Positions 32,439-40,600 of a stretch of 44,740 nucleotides of DNA are shown here, piece by piece. The translations under genes and the position numbers were made by a program. The notes under the pieces were generated by a model. It saw nothing but the letters and a program-made list of their open reading frames with translations, ran no database searches and was not told the DNA's origin. Positions within the stretch are counted from its first letter, which is position 1, and each line of letters starts with the position of its first letter. Origin of the DNA: Phycisphaerae bacterium (lineage in GTDB: Bacteria > Planctomycetota > Phycisphaerae > Sedimentisphaerales > UBA12454); contig JAPLMW010000025.1 in NCBI GenBank assembly GCA_026386845.1, positions 1 to 44,740 on the forward strand, read 5' to 3'.

Positions 32439-35400
32439 ATGTTTCTTTCTGACTTTTCCATAAAAAGACCTGTTGCGATGAGCTGTCTGATTATCGGCCT
32501 GTCGCTGCTGGGCTTTAACGCCTATCGCAAAATGGGTCTGGAGCTTATGCCCAAACTCGATATCCCATATATCACAGTAACCACAGTATATCCGGGAGCA
32601 AGTCCGGAGCAAATTGAAACAGATGTCGCCAAGAGAATTGAAGACCAGGTTGTTACTATCGACGGCCTTAAACACGTCAACTCTTCCTGTATGGAAAACG
32701 TCTGCCAGACTATGCTCGAATTTAATCTCGGTATTAATGTGGACATCGCCGCGACGGATGTCCGCGAAAAACTTGACCTTATTAAGACAGATTTTCCTGA
32801 AGATGTCGAAGACCCTAAAATCCTTAAATTCGACATCAACGCACAGCCTATTATTTATCTGGCCCTGACAGGAGAATTACCGCTCGATGAATTATACGAT
32901 TATGCGAATAACGAACTGAAAGACCGGCTGACTATCATATCAGGCGTAGCTGAAGCGGAACTTATCGGCGGAAACATACGGCAGGTGCATATCGTTCTCG
33001 ACAGGGACAAACTTGCCGCAAAAGGTCTGTCAAGCCTCAATGTTATCAAAGCGGTCAGGGAAAGCATTAAACTAATTCCATCAGGCCGCATACAGGAAAA
33101 AGGCACTGAATACGGCGTCAAGGTTGACGCTGATTATTACAATATCAGAGATATTGAATCGCTGCTGATAATAAGCGAAGACGGCGAGCGCTGCTATGTT
33201 AAAGACATTGGAAAAGTTGAGATGAGCACTAAGGAAGTGCGTCAAAAAGCCTTCATCGATGGCAAGCCTGCAATATATATAAAAATCATTAAAAAGGCCG
33301 AATCAAACGCCGTCAAAGTCGTGGATGCCGTTAGGGTAACAGTTGATAAACTCAATAAGGAATTGCCGGGCGGAATGAACCTCGTATGGTTCAACGATGA
33401 AGGCACATTTATCAAAGCGAGCATCGAGAGTACATGGAGTGATATATGGCAGGGTATAGTCCTCACCGCACTGATTCTATTCTTTTTCCTTTATAATATC
33501 CGCTCAACGTTTGTTATTGCCGTAACAATGCCGCTTACCATCGTAATCGGCCTGTTCTTTATGCAATTCCTCGGATATACACTCAATATATCAACTCTGC
33601 TGGCCATAGGTCTGTCGGTAGGTATTCTGGTTACCAACTCCATTATCGTTATGGAAGCCATTGTTGACAGACTCAACAAGACAAAAGACCCTAAAGAGGC
33701 CGCCCGGCTGGGAACTGCGGAAGTTCTTATTGCTGTCGCCGCCAGCGCAGGCACAAACGTCGTTGTGCTTTTCCCAATCGCAATGATGGGCAGCAGAATC
33801 GGACTCTTTATGAGGCCGCTGGCTTTGACAATGCTCATTATGAATGTCGTTTCCCTGTTTATATCTTTTACACTGACGCCGCTGCTTTGTTCAATAATTC
33901 TCAAGCCCCGGCCGGAGAAGAAAACTATTCTTATGCGAGTGGAAGGCGGCTTTAACTATTTTCTGGATGCGGTAACTGAAAGTTATAGAAGACTGCTAAC
34001 GTTTAATGAACAGCATCGGCTCGTCGCAATAGCCATTGTCCTTGTTACAATAGTTATGTTCGTTCACTCATTAAAACTCGCCAAAAAAGTCGGATTCGGT
34101 TTCTTCGCCAATCCAGACAGAGGACAAGTTTATGTCAAACTTGAATATCCGACAAGATATGACCTTGATTTGACGGTAAAACGCGTTCACGACGCCGAAC
34201 AAAAACTAAAAGACCTGCCGGAACTAAAGCATACCCTTACAGCTATCGGCAGAGTCGAGGGCCATATTGGCCAGGCATCAGAAGGCGTTTATCTTGCGCA
34301 ACTGCTGCTTAAATTCTCTGAACGAACCGAGCGGCAGCAAACAATTCAGCAGCTTATGGAATTAACAAGACAAAGACTGGCGAACTATCCGGAATGCATC
34401 ATTACAGTTACTCAGGCTTCGATTATCGGCGGACAAGCGCAGGATATAGAACTTGAAATTTCAGGGCCGGAGCTTGCCGAACTTGATAAACTTGCGCTGA
34501 TGACAAAAGAAATGGCAACCACAGAAAAAGGTTATCTCGACACGGACACAACGGTCCGTCCCGGCAAACCGGAATTGAGGGTCCTGCCGAACAGGGCTGT
34601 GCTTTCCGACATTGATTTTGCCGCGACAAGTCTCGGCACAACTCTTAGAGCCAATATCGAAGGAATCGAGTGCGGCACATTTAAAAAAGGTGCTCGAAAT
34701 TACGATATCGTCGTTAAATTCGAGAAAAAAGAGGGAAAAGAGCAGGTTGAACAATTTCTCTTTCCCGGCGCGCCGGGAAAACCTTTGCTGTTGACGACAC
34801 TTGGTGATATTCAGCAGAAAATCGCTCCTATTCAGATTACAAGAAAAGACAAACAGCGAATCTCGAAATTATTGGCAAGTCCAACTGCCGCAAAACCGCT
34901 CGGTATCGCGGTCGCTGAACTAAGCAAGCAGCTCGATGAAAGCAGAAAATTACCTCCCGGCTATGGTTATTTCTTTGCAGGTGTCGCGGAGTTTATGGGT
35001 GAGGCCGTAGTTGCGTTTGGAGAAGCCGCTATAATCGCGGCGTTATTGTGCTATCTTACAATCGCGGCTATGCTCGAATCGTTCAAACAGCCTTGGCTGA
35101 TTCTCGTAACTCTGCCGCTTGGCATAATCGGAACTGTATGGGCGCTGGCGCTCACCGGCGAAACTATGTCGATGTTTGTGCTGATGGGAATGGTTATGCT
35201 TATCGGTATTGTCGTCAACATCGCCATTTTGATTATGGACCAGTTTAATGTCCACGTCAAAGAAGGCGTTCCGATTCATAAAGCAATGATTAGCGCGGCC
35301 TGCGAAAGATTCAGACCGGTTGCTATGGTTACTCTCGCGGCTGTGCTTGGTATGCTGCCGCTGGCGACCGGAAGAGGAATCGGCTCAGAGATGAGAAATG

Positions 35401-35510
35401 GCGTCGGCATCGCTTCCGTCGGCGGTTTGCTTATCTCAGGTATCATGACTCTTATTGTTATGCCGATATTATATGATTTGTTTACCCGCAAGAAATCGCC
35501 GAAACAGTAA
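32439..35510 (+). CDS. RND efflux permease (HAE1-like) lacking the TM4 proton-relay Asp
   Basis: A 1023-residue inner-membrane pump. It has twelve expected membrane helices in two halves and two large periplasmic loops with porter and docking domains. The N terminus FLSDFSIKRPVAMSCLIIG and YPGASPEQIETDVAKRIE are typical of the family. In TM4, where AcrB-type pumps have V-D-[DN]-[AS]-I-V-V, this protein reads LVTNSIIVMEA (Thr 399, Asn 400), so neither acidic residue is present. TM10 reads GIVVNIAILIMD, with Asn (about 927) at the AcrB Lys position, a variant also common in related pumps. It lies three bases downstream of the fusion protein gene. The substrate is unknown. Confidence 0.93.
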   Translation: MFLSDFSIKRPVAMSCLIIGLSLLGFNAYRKMGLELMPKLDIPYITVTTVYPGASPEQIETDVAKRIEDQVVTIDGLKHVNSSCMENVCQTMLEFNLGINVDIAATDVREKLDLIKTDFPEDVEDPKILKFDINAQPIIYLALTGELPLDELYDYANNELKDRLTIISGVAEAELIGGNIRQVHIVLDRDKLAAKGLSSLNVIKAVRESIKLIPSGRIQEKGTEYGVKVDADYYNIRDIESLLIISEDGERCYVKDIGKVEMSTKEVRQKAFIDGKPAIYIKIIKKAESNAVKVVDAVRVTVDKLNKELPGGMNLVWFNDEGTFIKASIESTWSDIWQGIVLTALILFFFLYNIRSTFVIAVTMPLTIVIGLFFMQFLGYTLNISTLLAIGLSVGILVTNSIIVMEAIVDRLNKTKDPKEAARLGTAEVLIAVAASAGTNVVVLFPIAMMGSRIGLFMRPLALTMLIMNVVSLFISFTLTPLLCSIILKPRPEKKTILMRVEGGFNYFLDAVTESYRRLLTFNEQHRLVAIAIVLVTIVMFVHSLKLAKKVGFGFFANPDRGQVYVKLEYPTRYDLDLTVKRVHDAEQKLKDLPELKHTLTAIGRVEGHIGQASEGVYLAQLLLKFSERTERQQTIQQLMELTRQRLANYPECIITVTQASIIGGQAQDIELEISGPELAELDKLALMTKEMATTEKGYLDTDTTVRPGKPELRVLPNRAVLSDIDFAATSLGTTLRANIEGIECGTFKKGARNYDIVVKFEKKEGKEQVEQFLFPGAPGKPLLLTTLGDIQQKIAPIQITRKDKQRISKLLASPTAAKPLGIAVAELSKQLDESRKLPPGYGYFFAGVAEFMGEAVVAFGEAAIIAALLCYLTIAAMLESFKQPWLILVTLPLGIIGTVWALALTGETMSMFVLMGMVMLIGIVVNIAILIMDQFNVHVKEGVPIHKAMISAACERFRPVAMVTLAAVLGMLPLATGRGIGSEMRNGVGIASVGGLLISGIMTLIVMPILYDLFTRKKSPKQ

Positions 35511-35532
35511 CATAATTTGAGTATTATAGTAT

Positions 35533-36333
35533 ATGCTGCATTACAGAGACAGAGAACGAAATATTCAGATAATAACCTTAAACCCGGTATTCGCATCGGA
35601 TGTCTGCGACAGACTCCATAGTTACCCCGGACTGGAATCGGTGAAAATACTGCTGCCGGGCAATAGTAGTTCCGGCATAAAAGTTGAAGACATTGAAAAG
35701 CTGGCTCACGATACCACGAATTCAGCGATATTAATATTCGATATTTCCAGTTGGTCGAAAATAAGACTTCAGCAGACTTTTAGCGATATAATCAGGTTCA
35801 ATCGGCCGGATTTCAATGAAAACTGCTATTCCGTCGTTATAGGCGATTTGCCAATAGAGTATATAAAAGACGAAAAACTGCGCAATTTTCACACTTACCT
35901 TTCTGATATCAGAGTTGATTTCAATCCGGCTGTTTTATTTATCACTCCTCTTTTTATTTACAGCCCGGAAGAAAAACAGTTAATTATGACAAATCCGGAT
36001 AATCCTTTTCCGGAGAAAATACCCCAGCGTTTCGGCAAATACTTCGAGGAGAAAGAATTGCCTTCTGTAAGACAGGTATCGGCTTTTTTCAGGGCTGCCG
36101 AAGTTGAGAATGATAAAAAACTGAAGAAAAAAAAGAAAAGACAAACAGTTCTAAAAAAATTATATATCCGGATGATGGAGGAAAATTTTCCCTCTATGAA
36201 AGAACTGTTTACAAAAGGATTGACAAAGGAAGGATATTCTATGCCGGGAGAATCGCTTAAAGTTCATTTGTATCCTTTTTTCTTCGAAAAATGGGTATTG
36301 GATTTAATGAGGAAAGCGGAATCGGTAATGTAA
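35533..36333 (+). CDS. uncharacterised protein, last gene of the RND operon
   Basis: A 266-residue soluble protein that I do not recognise. The N-terminal 120 residues alternate beta-like and helical segments (IQIITLNPVFASDV, SVKILLPG, SAILIFDISSW, SVVIGDLP), suggesting a Rossmann-like or flavodoxin-like fold. A very basic run (KKLKKKKKRQ, about residues 197-206) is followed by a helical C-terminal 60 residues. There is no signal peptide or membrane helix. It begins 22 bp after the permease gene, so it is probably co-transcribed with the pump. No good Shine-Dalgarno is seen, but the frame is long and codon use matches its neighbours. Confidence 0.7.
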   Translation: MLHYRDRERNIQIITLNPVFASDVCDRLHSYPGLESVKILLPGNSSSGIKVEDIEKLAHDTTNSAILIFDISSWSKIRLQQTFSDIIRFNRPDFNENCYSVVIGDLPIEYIKDEKLRNFHTYLSDIRVDFNPAVLFITPLFIYSPEEKQLIMTNPDNPFPEKIPQRFGKYFEEKELPSVRQVSAFFRAAEVENDKKLKKKKKRQTVLKKLYIRMMEENFPSMKELFTKGLTKEGYSMPGESLKVHLYPFFFEKWVLDLMRKAESVM

Positions 36334-36601
36334 TAAAAGGACTAAATTATAACACCGCTCTTCTTTCTGTATTTACCTTTAATCTGCTTGCAATATCCAC
36401 AATCTAATTGTAAATTAAATAAAGGGTAGCTCTAATAATTGCTTTTGAGCGGCAAGTAGAAGATTTTTGCTCGCCGGCAAGGAAGACAAATCAGCTTTAT
36501 CCGTAGATAAAGCGGCGTTTGTCTGACGCAGACCGGCGGCAAAAAGATTCGCTTTGCCGCCAAAATGAATTTTTAGAGGTATCCTAAAGCTTTAAACAGC
36601 C
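36334..36601. other. structured intergenic segment between the RND operon and tRNA-Ser
   Basis: AT-rich to about 36440, then hairpin-rich. A nested hairpin is formed by outer AGACAAA (36484-36490) with TTTGTCT (36518-36524) and inner GCTTTATC-CGTA-GATAAAGC (36494-36513, perfect eight-base stem with a tetraloop). A second hairpin is GGCGGCAAA (36535-36543) with TTTGCCGCC (36553-36561). There is no protein frame. It could be a terminator array, a small RNA or another palindromic repeat. Confidence 0.5.
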
Positions 36602-36686
36602 GGAGGAGTGGCCGAGCGGCTTAAGGCGGCGGTCTTGAAAACCGTTGTACCGAAAGGTACCAGGGGTTCGAATCCTCTCTCCTCCG
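36602..36686 (+). tRNA. tRNA-Ser (anticodon TGA)
   Basis: An 85-base class II tRNA. The acceptor stem is GGAGGAG (36602-36608) with CTCCTCC (36679-36685), with G as discriminator. The anticodon loop is CTTGAAA, giving TGA, closed by CGGT/ACCG. The long variable arm has stem GTACC/GGTAC around GAAA. The T loop is GGGTTCGAATCC, with TTCGAAT. CCA is not encoded. It reads UCA and other UCN codons. Confidence 0.95.
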
Positions 36687-37239
36687 TTTTTTACCTGCCA
36701 ACGGCGGGCAAAAACAGAGCAAACAATCTATTGAATAGAGCTTAAGATTATGGAACGTCCGCTGCTGCTGAAAATCTCCGCATTATTAGTCTTCGTGTTG
36801 TCCGGGCAGTATGCTTTTAGCATCGCCGCATCTTGCCGCAAAGGCTCCTTGTCTATGCAGATTTACAAATGGCTATAAAATATATCCAGAATGTTTCTGC
36901 GCAAAAGGATTGAGTAATTGAAAATAGCAAAAATTTAGTGTATTTTAACCAAGCTCTTTGTTTACAAGGACTTGACTTAATGATTAACAGCAAATGGCTA
37001 AAGTTCACTAATTTAATATCTTATGAGTAATATTTTGTGCACAGTGCCAAAATATCCTTGATAGCAGGCGTAACTACCTTTATTTACAGCAGGTTACAAC
37101 TTATTTAAACAAATTTCCTTTTTTGGTTCTGCCTTTGCCGGACTTGCCATATCGGAAAAAACTTGACTTATATAGCAAAATATGTTTGAATATCTACTAA
37201 GAGCTATGCTGAAACGCTATGCTCTAAGGAGGAAAGGCG
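36687..37239. other. 553-bp intergenic region with possible promoter elements
   Basis: A small hairpin CCTGCC-AAC-GGCGGG (36694-36708) follows the tRNA but lacks a 3' T-run. The ten-base word ACTTGACTTA occurs twice (36970-36979 and 37161-37170). A weak sigma-54-like match TGGTTCTGCCTTTGC (37124-37138) has the required GG-N10-GC spacing but a poor core. A direct repeat GCTATGCT (37203-37210 and 37216-37223) lies before the strong ribosome-binding site at 37226. No tRNA, rRNA or protein of usual length was seen. Confidence 0.4.
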
Positions 37240-37452
37240 ATGTTGCTATATTTGAATGGCGAAAAGCCGTTGTGTTTAGTTTTTGTGTGGTTTTCGCTGT
37301 GCGCGTTTGTGTCGCTTCTTATCAACAAGTCAGCAACGACTTTTCTAATCCTACACGGTTTCGGTTCGGCGGTAATAGACATTCCTCGTGTCCCCAATTA
37401 CAGTAAAACAGGGATAGAGTATTACTACCGGAAAGGCCGGACCAAAAATTAG
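37240..37452 (+). CDS. possible small membrane protein or leader ORF
   Basis: A 70-codon frame with an ideal initiation region: AAGGAGG (37226-37232), then seven bases, then ATG. The product has one hydrophobic stretch (about residues 11-28, LCLVFVWFSLCAFVSLLI) and a short basic tail (YYRKGRTKN). I recognise no family. It lies 190 bp before the giant secreted protein gene on the same strand. Either it is a real small membrane protein, or the sequence is a leader that affects expression of the downstream gene. An overlapping 74-codon frame from 37182 has no ribosome-binding site. Confidence 0.35.
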   Translation: MLLYLNGEKPLCLVFVWFSLCAFVSLLINKSATTFLILHGFGSAVIDIPRVPNYSKTGIEYYYRKGRTKN

Positions 37453-37641
37453 TGGTGCTATTTCTACAAGGCCAATCCAATCCAGCCACATGGAAAGTGG
37501 AAGAGACGGCAGATAGTAAAAACTGCGCAATTCGGCCTTGATTTTCCTGCAGGGATGCGAGCATATAGGTTTGTGCATTGTGCGCAACCGGTGCTGGAAT
37601 TTGGTCTATTTAACAAATAAATATTTAGGAGGATGGAAGTA

Positions 37642-40600
37642 ATGAAACGGTTATTAACAACAGATAAAGCAAAAACAATTATTAGTTCGCTGGTCTTATG
37701 CGCTATGGTAACTGCCGCTTTTGTTACACCTGCAAACGCCTATGACTATAAGGCAAAGTTCATACAGGAAGCCAACTGGCTCACCACTCAGCAGGTAACC
37801 AGCGGAGGAAATCTCGGCGGAATAGTGGAAGGTGAAGACTATACCACCGTCGTAGAAACGGATAACACACAAGAAGCTATATGGATATGGTCTCGCTATG
37901 CTGAATTAACCGGAGACTACACAAAATATATAACAAATATAAATAATGCTTGGACTTACTGCCTCGCATTCCCGGCATGGACTGAAGGTGGGACCCCTAC
38001 AACGCCACTGCCTTATTACAGCACATATAACATTGGTTGGGGTTTGCTGGCAGAGATGAAATACAGGCAGGTCTATCTGGGCAGGGCCGAATACGTTAAC
38101 CATACATCCTACGGCACAAGTTGCGCAAACACTCTGGTTAGCTATACCCCCGGCACAAGCAACGCTACGGATGCTTTGTGTCTCGGAATTGCCTCTGGTG
38201 CCCTGTATAAATATGGCGTAGATGTCAACAGTATCACATACAAAAACAGGGCTGTTGTTCTCGGAGGTAGCGTTAGAACGTGGCTCGGTACTACCTCAAA
38301 CTTCGCTGCAGAAAGTTGGGCGGTTTCAGGCGGCATTGCTGTCTGGGGTGTTCTGAACTCATACTATCAAGACCCCTGTAACGCCAGCGGAGCAGCCGCC
38401 TGGGCGGAAACTGCAAACACATATATGCCTCTTAATGCAATGAACGGTTCAACTAACAACTATGAATACGGCATGGATGGATGGTATTCATGGGGCCATT
38501 ATGCTCTCATTCAGTACCGAGGCGCTGATTCATTCACCAAATACAATAATGTCATCAATAAAATCTTAGATTCCGATAACGATCACGATGGCGGCATACG
38601 TCAGGGTCTTACTTATGCCGATACTTCGGATTATGGCTGGGCTACGGACATACCGCAGTTTGGCGTAAACTACGGTCTAATCGGAACAACAACTTACACT
38701 GTTTCCGGTACGATAACATCAGGCGGTTCACCCCTCGCCGGCGTACTGATAAGAGGTCTGCCCGGCACCAACCTTACCGACGCGAACAGTTGGCCTGTTA
38801 CTGATGCAAACGGTTTTTATACCACTCAGGTTCCTGCCGGTTTCTACGGCACAGTAACACCAGCAAAGGTTGGATATTCGTTCTCGCCGGCCAACAGAAC
38901 ATACAGCAATTTATCATCTAATCAAACAGCTCAGAATTATACCGCAGCAACAAGTACCTATGTTCAATTATTAGATTCATGGGTAACAGGTACAACTCAC
39001 ACAAAAGTAACAGGCACTAATCGCGCATTGGTCTTTGTCGCACACGCAAAGACTAGTGGTGTAACCCTAAATACCGTAACCTACGGCGGACAAGGAATGA
39101 CAAAAATCATCGATAAAATTATTGGCTCATCCTCCAGCCGGGCTTATGTTGCAGCATTTATACTCAAGGATGCAAACATTGTTGCTGCAACCAATACCAC
39201 CTTTACTCCCACTTGGAGCGGCACTGCACCTACCACTGTCACATACACCAGTGTACTCCTTCAGGATGTTAATCAAACAACTCTTACAGGCGCTTCTGCC
39301 AGTAACGGTTTAACAACTGTTTACTCAGTAGCAACAACTCCGATTGCCACGAGCAACGGGGATATGATAATTGAAAATGCTGCAAGTTCTGTCGTGGGCA
39401 CATATCTGCCTACAACCGGCTGGACCAAAGATATTGACCTTTCAGCGACTGGTTATGATGGTATGGATGCGCACAGAAACGCTGCGGGTATCAATGAAAC
39501 ACCGGCAATAACCCAAGCTTCGGCTAACCAGTCGATCATTGGTTTCGTGGTCAAGGCTGCACCGCCGTCTGTTACTCGCAAATTGACGGTTTCTTCCTCG
39601 GCGAACGGCACTGTAACTACGCCAGGTATCGGCGATTTCAATTATCCCGACGGCACTTATGCAAGTATCGTTGCATCAGCAAGCGCCAATTATCATTTCG
39701 TTAACTGGACTGGCTCGGCTGTAACGGCAGGCAAAGTTGCTAGCCCAAATTCACCAAGCACGACCGTCCTTATGGATGCCAATTACACAGTCCAGGCTAA
39801 CTTCACCATAGATCAAAAGTCATTGACAACTTCTGCCTCAAGCGGTGGTACTGTAACCACTCCAGGCATAGGAACATACTGGTATGACTATAACAGTCCT
39901 GCAAGTATCGTTGCATCAGCAAACGCAAACTATCATTTTGTTAACTGGACAGGCTCAGCTGTAACGGCGGGCAAGGTTGCCAGTCCAAATTCACTAAGCA
40001 CAACCGTCCTTATGGACGCAAACTATGCAGTCCAGGCCAACTTTGTTAAAGACCAGAGGTCATTGCTAACCTCTGCCTCAGGCGGTGGCACTGTAACCAC
40101 TCCAGGCATAGGAACATACTGGTATGATTACAATACACCTGCCAGTATCGTTGCATCAAATAATGCAAATTATCATTTCGTTAACTGGACAGGTACTGCC
40201 GTAACGGCAGGTAAGGTAGCCAGCCCGACATCAGCAACTACAACAGTTACAATGGATGCAAACTATACTGTCCAGGCTAATTTCGCTATAGATCAAAAGT
40301 CATTGCTAACCTCTGCTTCAAGCGGTGGCACTGTTACAACGCCCGGTATAGGAACATACTGGTATGACTATAACAGTCCTGCTGGCATCGTTGCATCAGC
40401 AGTTGACCCCAATTACCAGTTTGTCAACTGGACAGGCACGGCCGTAACGGCAGGTAAAGTTGCTAATCCAACTTCACCAAACACAACCGTCCTTATGGAT
40501 GCCAATTACACAGTCCAGGCTAACTTCAACCCCATAGTTCCTGACGTCGTAGGTATGACTCAGGCTGCAGCGACCACAGCGATTACCGCGATTGATAATC

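Noticed and set aside
36694-36708. Intrinsic terminator of tRNA-Ser
   Set aside because: The hairpin is followed by CAAAAAC, not a T-run; the T-run lies before it.
37199-37240. Cyclic-di-GMP or other known riboswitch before the small ORF
   Set aside because: Only a bulged hairpin and a direct repeat are visible; none of the conserved riboswitch core sequences I know are present.
37182-37406. 74-codon frame overlapping the small ORF in another frame
   Set aside because: No Shine-Dalgarno and no domain; the 37240 frame has the ideal ribosome-binding site.
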